Below are positions 1-10,735 of a stretch of DNA of 64,000 bases, one piece after another (the first letter of the stretch is position 1; every line of letters starts with the position of its first letter). Under the pieces are notes generated by a model. The model ran no database searches. It saw nothing but the letters and a program-made list of their open reading frames with translations, and was not told where the DNA came from. The DNA comes from Morinoia aosen (lineage: Eukaryota > Arthropoda > Malacostraca > Amphipoda > Talitridae). The DNA lies in assembly GCA_030386875.1 (NCBI GenBank), contig CM059562.1, positions 69,252,201-69,316,200 on the forward strand, read 5' to 3'. The translations under genes were made by a program, and so were the position numbers.

Positions 1-1904
1 GGCGCACTCTCTGGTGACCTATTGAGACATGCCCCACTCTCGCAACGCTTCTTTGACGCCATTCATTCATGGAAGTCAGTCGTTTAAACATTAACTGAAA
101 ATATTTACTATCAGAACCCTGATACTAGGCATTCTCTAAAAGAAATATTGAGTTGTTTCGCAAAATCGTTCAAACACAGCTGTCTCAAAACGCTATATTC
201 TTCCTGCTTCACACGCGTATTTTTACTCCGTCAATTGAGCGCGACTAAAGACTTGGCAGTTCACGAAGCAGCCAGCCACAAATGATCAAAGCAGTCCGAA
301 GATACAGGCGAGGATGTGAGCGCACACATACATGAGCGGCAGCCCTAGTAGAACTAGCATACGAAGTGCACGACAATAAAGAGCGGTCAAGTGGGAGTTA
401 AGAGGGCAGAGATGAGGTACGCAGCTGTCCCAGGAGAGCAGGTGTGAGAGTGTCTCTCACTCGACGCGCTCTCCTCAACGCATCACGACACTAACTCTGC
501 CCTCGACCAGTGATAAAAGATGCCACTGAGAGGGTAATCAAACCCCAGACCCTCCGCCGGCCGAGCTCCGTCGCGCTGCAAATCTTTAAGAAAAAGAGAA
601 CGTGTTCCCGAGTTTTCAAGTAATTGAGGAGCCTAAAAAGAGCAGTATCAATTGATATTGATAAACCAATCATAATGACCGTTCCTATAGGTCAAAAATG
701 TAATTATATTCCTATTTTTTTAATGATATTTTTTTATTCCTAGTAATTTTTTAATGGGAAATACTTACTGAAAAAATAAATTCTCGGAACACAGATTGGA
801 ATATATTGACCACGAAAGTAGAGTACAGGTTTTTACAAAACGCATCATGCACGTAGTTTCATGTATTCTTTCACTATAAATAGAGAAAACCTATTCAATA
901 CATACTCGTGCACACAAATGCAGAAAAAAATCGAACGTTTTTACACATAAAAAGTGCAGATATGCGTAAAATTGCCAGCAGTCAAACTTACCCTACAAAA
1001 TTAGAGCTGCTAAATATTCTCAGGAATAGACTTAGGAGGACACAGCGCTCGCCCGACACAGTGTGACACACAGCATTAATGGCGTGATAAAAGGCGCTGC
1101 ACAGGGTAATCAAACAGCTACCTGAGCACACTGAAGACTCAGACTGCCACGTAGTTCCCCTTTACTCCTCGATAACGAACGAGGAAATATTTTACTCTTC
1201 CCTACACCGAACACGCAGCAACGGTACGAATACCTTCGCCCGAGTGATGACAGAAAATGCCTCGTCCATAATAAAATTAATTTCTATTAGCGTTACTCTA
1301 TTTCTATCAGCGTTAATTTCTATTAGCGTTAAAAAAATTATTCGTTATGTTTTCAATAAAAAGCATTATGAATTAACCAAATGGAGAACTATTCAAACTA
1401 CCAGCACATCAGGTACGCCATATCACGTGTACTTGTCACACAACACATCGAGACATAAACTAGCGCCATAAATTGGAACTCTTCATTATCCTCCATAAAT
1501 TGCTTGAGATACGACAGCTAAAAAAAAGGAAGCGATTACACGATAAGGAACATGACGGCCCAGTACGCCTAAATTAAAGACAAGATAAAAGCAACGCAGT
1601 GTTGAGATGCACTAACTTAACCACAAAAAGACAACACTACTCAAATTCGAGAACATTAGCGCATTCATGTCGCACGGTAATCCCGGAGCAAGGCACAATT
1701 AGGCGTTGGGATACTAGGGAGCAATAGAAATCGCGCAAATAAACAGTGATAGGACCACAAAGAGAGTCACAGAGAAATGTGACGGATTTACAATAGTTGC
1801 ATATCGAAGCAGCAGCATTCAGGACATACCAGGCAGTTACGCATTGGAACACAAACGACAAGTGGCCAGGGAATGCGTGACCAGGTGGTGCTCGCTAAAG
1901 CAGC
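1..1904. other. AT-rich non-coding sequence, no gene recognised
   Basis: Open frames here are short and have no recognisable domain. A small tandem duplication at 1281-1332 is listed separately. A donor-like site on the minus strand (GTAGG then GTAAGTTTG, around 994-985) has no convincing acceptor upstream of it, so no exon is called. Nothing else stands out. Confidence 0.6.
1281..1332. repeat. Three-unit short tandem repeat
   Basis: Three consecutive units of TTTCTATYAGCGTTA lie at 1281-1300, 1301-1316 and 1317-1332. The first carries four extra bases at its end. This is a small slippage-type array with no sign of function. Confidence 0.75.
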
Positions 1905-1960
1905 ACACAGCAGCACAGCAGGCTGCAGCAGCAGCAGCAGCGGTGCTGCGGCGTGGCAGG
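1905..1960. repeat. CAG/GCA-rich microsatellite patch
   Basis: The stretch is dominated by CAG/GCA triplets, with an uninterrupted (GCA)n core at about 1925-1941, inside a wider GC-rich block that runs to about 2060. A CTG-rich stretch of the opposite polarity follows at 2080-2500, so the two patches are partly complementary. Confidence 0.7.
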
Positions 1961-2079
1961 TAAGCAAGAGAGGGGGTGGGCAGGAGCGAGGGCCGACAGG
2001 TGTGGCGAGGGTTGTAGGAGCTATTAGACCCTAGGGGCTCACTAGCGGTCACCACGACCCTCTGGGGACTGGTGCGAGG

Positions 2080-2520
2080 GTCCGACGCTGCTCCTGCTGC
2101 TACTGGACTCTTGATGATGCTCTGCTCCTGCTATTCCAACTGCAGCTGTCGCTGCTACTGCTGCTGCTATTCTAACTGCAGCTGTCGCTGTTTTTCAAAC
2201 CACAGCTTTTGCAGATTTTCCTCCAGCTATTGTTGCAGCAGTAGTTGTAGCTGCTTTTATGTCACTGCTCTTCCCCACAGAGCTCTTATTCATAATACCA
2301 AACTAACATTAGCTGTTACAGCTATCCGTACCGCCGAAATTCCAGTTGTACCTGCTTTTTCTACTTCTATTATTCGAGTTATAGCTGTTACAGCTATTGC
2401 TGTCCCTACTGCTGCTATTCAAGGTGTCGTTCCTATCCACACCGCTGACGTTCTTGCTGCAGCTTTCATCCCTGTGCTACTCTACTTGCAGCAGCTGCAT
2501 CTATAGCACTGCTGTTCATT
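2080..2520 (+). pseudogene. Decayed Ala/Val/Pro/Thr-rich reading frame, possible low-complexity structural protein relic
   Basis: I do not recognise a specific gene. Read in one fixed frame, the start of this block gives cysteine/serine-rich nonsense. Allowing frame changes gives a continuous Ala/Val/Ile/Pro/Thr-rich polypeptide: DAAPAATGL, then in a second frame SAPAIPTAAVAATAAAI to about 2270, then back in the first frame LAVTAIRTAEIPVVPAF to about 2485. Codons are mainly GCT, GTT, ATT, ACT and CCT, and the composition is maintained across at least two frameshifts. Ala/Val/Pro-rich low-complexity proteins occur among insect cuticle and secreted structural proteins, so a dead exon of such a gene is possible. 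The alternative is a degenerate CTG-based simple repeat that happens to translate this way. No start, splice site or signal peptide can be assigned. Confidence 0.3.
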
Positions 2521-2596
2521 GTGCTGGATCCCCGTAGCGACGGCACAGGTGATGTAGCTCTGCCGCATTTGCCACTACAACTGTTCTACGCGTAGA

Positions 2597-2654
2597 AGTA
2601 GATTAGATGTTTATCTAAGCCTCCCTAACGACAACATAGACGTTCCAAAGGGAG
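2597..2654 (-). mobile_element. Tail-end fragment of the 357-bp retroposon family
   Basis: The fragment starts with the family's simple tail (AGTAGATTAGATG) and continues through the conserved block GCCTCCCTAAC to GTTCCAAAG. It stops abruptly and abuts the tail of the longer copy that begins at 2655. On the minus strand it is the 3' end of an element joined directly downstream of another element's tail. Confidence 0.75.
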
Positions 2655-2998
2655 GTTTAGATTAGATTATATGTTAGTTTAAACCTCCCTAACCGCTACA
2701 ACAAAGAGCGTATCAAAGAGAGGAAGGAGGAAGGCACAATTGAGTATGGAGTTGAAGCGAATTCGAAATCTCTGCTCAAGGTGCATAGAAACAGCAGTTG
2801 AGATAGAAGTTTATGAAACAAGAAAGAAGTTGAAGAAGAAATTAATATGGGCTGAAAAACAGGACAAAAGTGCACCGAAAACAGATGGTCTGTTACTAAA
2901 CAAAAAAGACTATTTCATTCCAAACTTTAGCTCAAGACCTTATATATTCCTTCTGGGAGCGTGAATTCCCTTAGATACACTAATTGTATCTTTCTGAA
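2655..2998 (-). mobile_element. Near full-length copy of the 357-bp retroposon family
   Basis: Begins TTTAGATTAGATTATATG and contains the family landmarks in order: CCTCCCTAACC, GAGAGGAAGGAGGAAGGCAC, GCATAGAAACAGC, GCTGAAAAACAGGACA, TTTAGCTCAAG and a diverged terminal hairpin (GATACACTAATTGTATC). It is the short variant, lacking the roughly 20-bp insertion near the GCATAGAAACAG block. No convincing target-site duplication was found. Any open frames inside it are not shared intact between copies, so it is treated as non-coding. Confidence 0.85.
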
Positions 2999-3135
2999 TT
3001 CGTTAAAGTAAATGAGCTTCAGTCTCGCAGTGACGCTACAGCACTGTTGGAGAGAAATGATTTACGACCTTACTTACAATTCCATTTTTTTCCAAAATAA
3101 TTTTTCTCTATTCTACTAACGTCAGGATTTTTTGT

Positions 3136-3155
3136 TTTATGAGCTAGCTCATAAA
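3136..3155. repeat. 20-bp perfect palindrome
   Basis: TTTATGAGCTAGCTCATAAA equals its own reverse complement, centred between 3145 and 3146. It could extrude a short hairpin. No flanking inverted repeat or target duplication was found. Confidence 0.85.
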
Positions 3156-4594
3156 CCAGGTAAAGGCTCCAGGCATTTTAGCTTATTCATCATACTGTGC
3201 AACGCATGCATTAAGAAGAACTAAAAACGTATACACGAGAAAAGCAGACTATGATCAAGTTAAATGCGAGAACGCTGCAAAGGTAGACTACAATATAACT
3301 AGAACCAAACAATCATAAGAAACTACATAAAATCAAACAGAAAAAATGCGGTAGAATTGCAATAAGGCGAACTGTAGACCTCAAACTAACCATAGTTCAC
3401 AGATATGGATAGTTCAACACATTCCATTCGACGTGAGATGCGTTAATTGAACACATGAAGGAGGCCAAAATAGGTCGAAAGTGGACGAGGTCATCAGACG
3501 CAGGCAAATCGATCAGCAGGTCGGCAACCAGAAAGGTGCGGCAGGTCAAAGCAGGCAGGTTGAGCAGGGCAGCCTGCAGCAGTCCCGCTGACAGCAGCCC
3601 GCAGAAGGCAGTAATTAAGCTCGGAGAGCTGTCAGTCGTCAGCTATTGAGCGGCACTGCACGACCGACAGCGACGAGCGGCAGCAGGCAAGCAATGCAGC
3701 GCACGGCCGTCAGCAAGGCAAGCTTACCACAAAGAAAACACGATTCAAAATTCGGTTTCTTACAGTATTTTATATACATACACAATATAGAACTTAATGC
3801 AATAGCTATTTTTCTGAACAACTCATTTGATTCAGTGAATTATAAAGGTGACAGGTTACCACCGCATGGCCAAGAGTAATTTATTCAGAAGAGAGAAGTA
3901 GCTTTACGATTGTACGCTACCAATTGCGCGTGAGGAAAGTTACCAAGTAGTACGTGTTGCACTCGTAATACTCAACTCGTTATTCTACTTGCAAAAACAT
4001 TGTCGTGCCTAACTAAGGTGACAGTAAAATTTGATTCCTAAAGAGCATCCACGATGCAAAAAAAGTAAGGGTCCACATTTCAAGTTTCTTGCACTAGCAC
4101 TGACAGGAAAGACAGAAAAACAGAATCAAAAGCACCTGTAATTCGATTCATTGACATGTTAGATACAATGGCAAGAAATGAAGATGCACAGAGCTTAGTG
4201 ATGCTCACTCTAAGAGCAGGCGGAGTGATGCGTTTAAGAGTGCGCGGTTCGTGTCGGAGAAATTAAAGAAGCAGAGGTGACAGAGATTAAAGAGTAGCAT
4301 TTAGCAAGTCTGCAACAAGCCAATGCCATAAGAGCTCTCACTTTGCTCTGATGGCATCCTATTTAACAGAGGCCACTCGCACCGCCTGAATGACCGGTCC
4401 CATACAATACCTTCCTAGCCAACTCAGGCAGGCAGGCGGGGCACTCGAAAAAAAGATCTTGAATCAAAACGCCCACGATCCTGAATTTTAATATGTATGA
4501 ATAGTATTAATTGAATACGAAATGAACAGGAAACCGCTAAGGACTGTCGCAAAAAATTCGAAGTAGAGGTGGCCAGAACACGGAAAAAATATCG

Positions 4595-4654
4595 ACTCGT
4601 TCTCCGCAAATTTGCGGGGCCAGTTGCGGGGTAAACTCGTTCCCCGCAAATTTG
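4595..4654. repeat. Two 20-bp direct repeats 40 bp apart, the first containing a palindrome
   Basis: ACTCGTTCTCCGCAAATTTG at 4595-4614 recurs as ACTCGTTCCCCGCAAATTTG at 4635-4654, with one difference. The 14-bp palindrome CCGCAAATTTGCGG at 4604-4617 overlaps the first copy. Such a unit could be a remnant of a tandem array or of a transposon end, but no further units were seen. Confidence 0.7.
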
Positions 4655-4692
4655 ATATGTATTTGGGATTTCTGTCCAATTTACGGTTCATT

Positions 4693-5034
4693 GAATAAGA
4701 CGTTAGTTAAAGTCTCCCTGACCTCAACAAAGGCGTTCCAAAGAAAGGAAACAGGAAGGCACCATTTAGTCTGGACTTAAGGGAACATGGAATTTGTGCA
4801 CAAGGCGCATAGAAACAGAAAGTAAAGAAATAAATTTATTAAACAAGATAAAAGTTAAAGTTGAAAATAGAAGGTGCTGAAAAACAGAACAGCAGTGAAC
4901 CGGAAAAAGATGGTCCTTAGAAAACACTATTTCAACATAAAAAATGTGTTCGTAACTCAATAGCTCGGGACCACACATTTCTCCCCTCGAATTGCTAATT
5001 CCCATCGATACAATAGTTGCATCCCTCTGAGGAG
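4693..5034 (-). mobile_element. Near full-length copy of the 357-bp retroposon family, short variant
   Basis: Recognised by TCTCCCTGACCTCAACAAAGG, GGCACCATTTAGT, GGCGCATAGAAACAG, GCTGAAAAACAGAACAGCAG, ATAGCTCGGGACC and the terminal stem GATACAATAGTTGCATC. On minus-strand RNA the single change in that stem becomes a G-U wobble. The tail has decayed to GAATAAGACGTTAG. No clear target duplication. Confidence 0.85.
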
Positions 5035-5783
5035 GTGCTCTAGACCAATTTCCCGCAGACATTTGTAAGAATATGCAGCGAATATGGTCACAGCCACAAT
5101 CATGCATCGTCCTTCCCAGCAAAAAGACTGTGTGAACACGACGAGAGCGCTCATGTGTGCGGCCAGATGAGGGCAATCCAGACGAGCATTTTATCTCCAA
5201 GAAATGAGGCGTTATAACACACCTATATGGAACTGCTCACCGTTTTCTGACCGTGTAACCGCCGAGTGCTTCTAGCGGTAGCAGACTTGTGCACAATTGA
5301 TAGGGTTTGTTCTGTCCGGTGGTAATTATTTTAGCCTTTCAGAAGGTAATTATTCTAGACTTTCTCACAAAAGTCAGTGAGTCAACCTTTCGGGTCTCAG
5401 TAACCCATAGATATATAGCACATGAAATTCGTTCCTTCCAGACGTTTTGTCTCTAGTCCATAATAGCACGGCGTTCAATTGTGCCATTATCATACGTCGG
5501 ATCAAAAACAATTAAAATTATTAGTACAAGAAAAAACTCATCATTTTTGAGCTTTGACTCAAACTCTATTTTTGTTTAAATCATTGCTGAAGTGATGAGC
5601 ATGGATCTTTGTGCCAGAGGAGCGCACGTCTCCAAAATGCGTTGTAGGACCATCCTCTACCGCGCACTCCCCTTCGGGGTAAGCTACACGAAATGCACGA
5701 AAGGATAATTAACAAGAGCTTCCAGTTAACTTGATCGGATGAGGAAATATATTACAAGGAAAACAACATTATATGAATATCTT

Positions 5784-5825
5784 CGTTAATAAAGCCTCCC
5801 TCAATTACTCGTTGAAAGATCCTCA
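5784..5825 (-). mobile_element. Possible short tail-end fragment of the 357-bp retroposon family
   Basis: GTTAATAAAGCCTCCCTCAA followed by a GTTGAAAGATCCT block resembles the first 40 bases next to the family's tail. The match is short and diverged, so this may be coincidence. If real it has the same orientation as all other copies. Confidence 0.3.
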
Positions 5826-7010
5826 ATGTAGCTTAGTACACTAACGCGGAAATTGCGTGATAACTAACTAAAACTCAAAAATAGGATGTTCAAGGAAGAA
5901 TCCAGCTCAGAATAAGTAAACTTCAAGTAAACAATATTAGACAAATGAAAAGTCGTACAACGGAAATAAGTATTCCACAAAGGCGCATGTTAGGCCTATT
6001 CGGTTCAACTACTTAGATGAACGTCAGGTTATGCGTTAGCGAGCCAAGTGGAAACGAACTTTGCACGCAGGCCAGTCAACCTCTACTTCGGCTTACTGCG
6101 CCAAACCAAATGCACCAGGACTGCAAAAAGAATGATTACGAAAGCCCTGATTCAATATAAAAATTTGAAAACAAGAATAGAACAAAAACTGGCGTAAAAT
6201 AACACCAACACATTACAGCTGACGTTAGATTGTCCGTGAATCGACAGGTTAGATAGCTAACGAAAAGTACAGGTAATAGACATATTTTTTCAAGTAGCAC
6301 TAAACAACTGAACTAAAATAACAAGAAAAAAGGAGAACGAATACCGTAAATAAAACCTGAAACCTTTCGTTCACAAGGAGACGCAACATTAGGCTTTAGG
6401 CTCAACACACTCCAGATAAAAAGATGACCGCAAGTAACAAAGTGTGCGTACACGCTAAGAAGAAACGATGAGAGGTTGTCACGCTAAAAGAAAACTAAAC
6501 CAGAAACCAACATGAGGTGAGATAGAAAGAGAAGCACTGAGATTTGAGAGTGAGCTACCCTCCTAAGTCCCTCACTCGCCGCAACATCGCACGCCGCTAT
6601 CCCGACAATCAGTAAACGGGCCGACTTTACCTTCCTGCCTTATCTCGCGTATCAAGAACCGCTCACCCGCACTCTTTGCATGCGATATCAACGGCATCTG
6701 AGAACTCCCGCTCGCCTCACGCACTCAGCTCTCGTGCTATACAAGACTTCCTCGCAGCTCAACACTTCTATATTAACTCAATGAAAAAATTGCACCATAA
6801 ATGAGATATTTGATTGCCCCGTCTACCCAGAGGTGTGTAATACTACAGCATGTGTAGCTTTCAACAGCGACGATAAAGTGAATGAAATGAGTATCCACAC
6901 AGAATAGAACCTTTCGTTTTATTCTTGTTTCCTCATAATTCCACGACAATTCTTTTTAAAACAATTTCTAGTTAAAGATATCACAAACTAAATGCGAACG
7001 TACAAAGTAC

Positions 7011-7469
7011 TCACCTCTGAAAAAACAATTGACTGAAAATCACAAGCATACGCTCATTGACGCGGTCAAATAAAAAGTCAAGGCTGAACACCATCCCATC
7101 GCACCGAAAGAAGCAGTCACCACCTACTCCAAGTTTACAATCATCAAATACGAGTGGGCAATATGCTGCAAGATGCTTCAAGATGTGGAAGTTTAGTCGA
7201 CGACGTTTGGCATGGCGCAAGTAGCTTCCTTGAGAGGGTGCCGAAGCGGTGCGCAGCGTAACTAGCGGCATCGGAACAAGCACTAAAACGAAACTAGCCA
7301 AACATTGGCCATGAAGGGAGCAGGCACAGAGCGCTAATTTGATCTGGCAGCTAGCGGGCCACCGGCAGCTCGGCAACTTTGTGCTTACTACTCTCGGTCG
7401 AGGGACGTGAGGGCGAGCGGTACAGCACTCCCAACGCCGCGCCAGTAGTGCATAAGATGCACACAACAT
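7011..7469 (-). CDS. Unrecognised 152-codon open frame ending in a splice-donor-like site
   Basis: This is the longest open frame in the window. Its higher-coordinate half (about 7240-7470) lies in a GC/CpG-rich patch, which favours chance open frames. The frame runs to a TGA that overlaps a consensus-like donor on the minus strand: CAGAG then GTGAGTACT, with the putative exon ending at 7015. This is what is seen when an exon reads a few bases into its intron. No domain, signal peptide or repeat is recognisable. The C-terminal part (for example FDRVNERMLVIFSQLFF) has a plausible residue mixture but no family assignment. It may equally be spurious. Confidence 0.15.
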   Translation of the reverse strand: MLCASYALLARRWECCTARPHVPRPRVVSTKLPSCRWPASCQIKLALCACSLHGQCLASFVLVLVPMPLVTLRTASAPSQGSYLRHAKRRRLNFHILKHLAAYCPLVFDDCKLGVGGDCFFRCDGMVFSLDFLFDRVNERMLVIFSQLFFQR

Positions 7470-8027
7470 AAACTTACCATACTCTAATCAACGCGAAACC
7501 ATCATAAGTTTACAAAAATCTCATGATAAGAAGAAATCTTTACACAGAACATGTTGAAAACTTGTAAATTAAGACGAAATGACATTTTTCATTTGATGGT
7601 TAACGTGACGTTTTTTATAAGCGTGTTCTTAGAGGCAATTTTCGGCAAAAAGCGAATGTTACACCATGAATGAAAATGTGTAACAAATGAACGCAACTTT
7701 AATCGCAACAGCACCATTTTTGTAATTGTTTACCCATTACGATCCAAGGCGAACTCCCATGCCACATCGAAAAATAGATTCCTTCTTTTCCTACAAGGAA
7801 GAGCTACGTCACACGACGAAGAATGTTGCGCCAGAAACATGCATTCAGTGATTTATTAAGGTGCTCGTGGTAGCCGGACATGTCTAACCCTGGACATTCG
7901 CATTAAATAATTTAACTAAAGTAAAGAGAAAAATCATTTAGAAATCAATTGGAAGAGTTCAAACTCCTTCCTAACCCGCAAGATTTGCTTCTAATACAAA
8001 ATCATTTTCGTTCATTCAAGTCGATAA

Positions 8028-8095
8028 GTCTAAGCCTAATAATTCCAGGCTAAGCCTCCCTAATCACAACAAAGATATTCTTAGGAGAGGATGGA
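8028..8095 (-). mobile_element. Tail-end fragment of the 357-bp retroposon family
   Basis: GGCTAAGCCTCCCTAATCAC through AGGAGAGGATGG matches the first 60-70 bases at the family's tail side, then stops where the next, longer copy begins. This is the same fragment-plus-full arrangement as at 2597-2998. Confidence 0.7.
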
Positions 8096-8099
8096 TTAA

Positions 8100-8455
8100 A
8101 ATTTCAAGTTAGTTTGAGCTCCTGTAATCATAACAATGAAGTTCCCAAGAGCGGAAGGAGATAAGTAGCTCACAGCATAAATTAACGGAACGGGAAGTCT
8201 TGAGCACAATGCGAGCCCCCGTGCATATAAAATAAAAACACGATCGAAGAAATTTATGAAACACAATGAAAGTTGAAGAAGGAAGTACCACGAGCAGAAC
8301 AAAAAAAGACGGCAGTAAACCGATAGAATATGGCCCGTAGTAAAAAATATATTTCGGCAAAAAGAAAGCCTGCCTAATCTTCAGCTTGGGACTTCAGATA
8401 TTCTCCCAGGGAGTGCTAATTCCCGTAGATACAATAGTCGTATCTCCCTGAGGGA
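8100..8455 (-). mobile_element. Near full-length, diverged copy of the 357-bp retroposon family, long variant
   Basis: Landmarks are present but eroded: GCTCCTGTAATCATAAC, AAGTTCCCAAGAG, GAAATTTATGAAACA, GGCAGTAAACCGATAG, TCAGCTTGGGACTTCA, GGGAGTGCTAATTCCCGTAG, and a terminal stem GATACAATAGTCGTATC that stays paired in minus-strand RNA through one G-U. It has extra sequence in the position of the long-variant insertion. No target duplication was identified. Confidence 0.8.
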
Positions 8456-9357
8456 ATATCAACGCATGAATTTACTGGTTTACATCAGAGACAAAGTATA
8501 TTAATTGGCAGAAACAGCTCCATTTAAGTGCCATTTAGTAATCCACATAATTTTTAGCACCAAAATGTTGACTTGGTAGCTGCTCAAGATGTAATTCAGA
8601 CCATAATGAACTTAGAGACAAGACGCGTCCAAACCCTGGACCAGATAACTAACACACGGGAAGTCCTAGGACCTCAAACTCATGAAAACTCCTCCAAAAA
8701 ATACTGGAGTGATATAAAAATCGAAGGCAATGAACGAAATGGATGAAAATGTCTGGAGTGGATGCCCTAAAAAGTCGTTGAAGTGACGAGCACTGACGAA
8801 AAAGAAAGCGAGACCAGCAATTTGAGGGCAGCCCCTCCCCGCGCACCACGCAGACGCAGAGCCTCATCATCGACAGCGGCCGTTCCTGGACCGTCACAAA
8901 TAGGCAAATTATTCAAATGACGGCCATGCTTAAGAAATTAGGCCTCCTCAGAGACGAGGACGGATGGCCACTTAGGAGGGCCGCCGCGCTCTGGCCTGGC
9001 CGGCAAGCAGCGAGCGAGCGCGCGCGCAGGACACACGTAACGTCGACCCAAGTCAAAAACCAGTTACGAAATTTAACCCCAACGCCCCAAGCTAAATGCT
9101 ACCAAATAGTACCATTGCATTCATTTTCTTACAGGAAATCTTACTTGACCGACAATTAAAAGCAGTTGTAATGACTTGGTTGTTCAGAATATTAAATAAG
9201 TGATTTTTGCAGTTCATAATTCCATCTGTAGAACTATCCATTCAAAAACAATTATAATAAGTATTTATAACTGATATAAAGTATTTTACATACACAACGG
9301 TTGCTCAAGTGAGTGCTAGTCTTTTCTCAAGTATTAAACATTCTTGAAAATTTATTC

Positions 9358-9379
9358 ATATATATATATATATATATAT
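9358..9379. repeat. (AT)11 microsatellite
   Basis: An uninterrupted alternating AT tract of about 22 bases. Confidence 0.9.
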
Positions 9380-10584
9380 CCACCCGAACGTCCCCGCATG
9401 TAAAGAACCGTTCTCCTTACCCACAAGTGTTCTACAAAACAAAGATTGATTTTCAAAGATTGATTTTCTAAGATTGAGCACGTGACCATGAAACGTAGCG
9501 TTGCACTGTTACAGTTTCATCAAGTGAACGCGGAACAGACGTTTCCGAACCACAAAATATCAACCCACAGTAGTTAGTATTTTGAACTTATTATCTCACA
9601 GTGAACATATTCACAGTAGAATAAGTTCACTAGAAACATGTTAAAAGCTACAGCAATGAACTAATTAAGGTAAAAATCAAAAAGCGGGAAGGAAAGAATA
9701 GAAATTGATTCGGTTATGATTTACAGAACGCAACGTATAACAAAAAATTGCAATTACTTCAAATTATTATAAACAGTTATCCACAAATAACTATCTTTCC
9801 AACAAAAATGCAGGCTATAATTAGTCAATTTTAACTTGCAGCTAATCCCACATAGTTTACCCGAGCTAGTGTCAAACACAAGAAATTTCAAATTCAGAGC
9901 AAATACGCAACAATGGTAAATAACTGAAATAATAGATCTAAAAAGAGCATTAGCACTTTACTGGGTAATCAACATGAGACAAAATTAGCGTTGAAGACTG
10001 GGAACAAAAATTTTCACTCAAATTGATTTTGCGTCATCCAGGACTCGATCGATAAGCAAATAAATTGCAGATAAATAAACGATTTACCCCAAGCAACATT
10101 TTAACGAAAGCAACGAAAGAATTGCACAAATCGAATGTTGGGCAACGTGTCTTTCATTGGACGCGTTGCTGTCCTCGTCAGAACTCAAGAAACAAACACA
10201 AGATTAGGACACCAGCAGCAGAAAGTCTTGAGACCGCAAACCACATGGAGCGTATCGACCACAGAGCAATAACGCGGACCGTCCGCAACCGCAGTTGCTC
10301 CGAAAGTGCTCACATCGAAATGAGATACGAGAACTTTTGTTTTGCAAAAGTCACCAAGAAAAGTTATGACGTAATGCCACCTCATTTCAAGCCGGATCAA
10401 CTATTAAATTCGCTTAACTGCAGGCAGACAGTCAAATTGAAAGAGCATAGAAGGCAAGTGCACATCAATAGCCGAGTGCGTCTAGGCTTCAACTCAAGTT
10501 TCGTCGAGCGTTAACGATCACGAGGGTAGAAGACATTCGACTTAATTTCTCATGACATTTATTATAGGCTACGCTGAACTATTA

Positions 10585-10735
10585 AGATCGCTTGATAGAG
10601 TACTCATAGTCACGAACGGAGATAGCATTACACTTTATTAGACGTGGCATGTATAATAGACTGATTCAACCTATCAACTTCGTTTGATTGAACGCTCATA
10701 GTCACGGAAGTCGCTGTAGCATTCCACTTTGATAG
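10585..10735. repeat. Imperfect local duplication, two units about 90 bp apart
   Basis: TCGCTTGATAGAGTACTCAT, ATAGTCACG and TAGCATTACACTTTATTAG at 10587-10640 recur as TCGTTTGATTGAACGCTCAT, ATAGTCACG and TAGCATTCCACTTTGATAG at about 10680-10735. The intervening sequence is unrelated. This is probably an old tandem duplication; a related inverted stretch may exist near 10806-10840. Confidence 0.6.

Larger units (their letters stand above)
2999..4692. other. Non-coding spacer with palindromes and a CAG/AGGCAGG-rich patch
   Basis: AT-rich sequence with no recognisable gene. It contains a 20-bp perfect palindrome at 3136-3155, a moderately GC-rich CAG/GGCAGG-type patch at about 3490-3720, and a 40-bp-spaced direct repeat with an embedded palindrome at 4595-4654. 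Open frames of 60-77 codons over the GC-rich patch have no protein-like features. Confidence 0.55.
5035..8027. other. Non-coding spacer with one possible tail fragment and one long minus-strand open frame
   Basis: Mostly AT-rich unique sequence. A 24-bp imperfect duplication (GGTAATTATT.TAG.CTTTC) lies at about 5320-5367. A possible family tail fragment is at 5784-5825 and a 152-codon minus-strand frame at 7011-7469; both are listed separately. No RNA gene or complete protein gene was seen. Confidence 0.5.

Noticed and set aside
10065-10514. A 149-codon plus-strand open frame.
   Set aside because: No recognisable domain, signal or splice context, a basic low-quality composition, and an opposed open frame on the other strand. 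Frames of this length are expected in 64 kb with GC-richer pockets.
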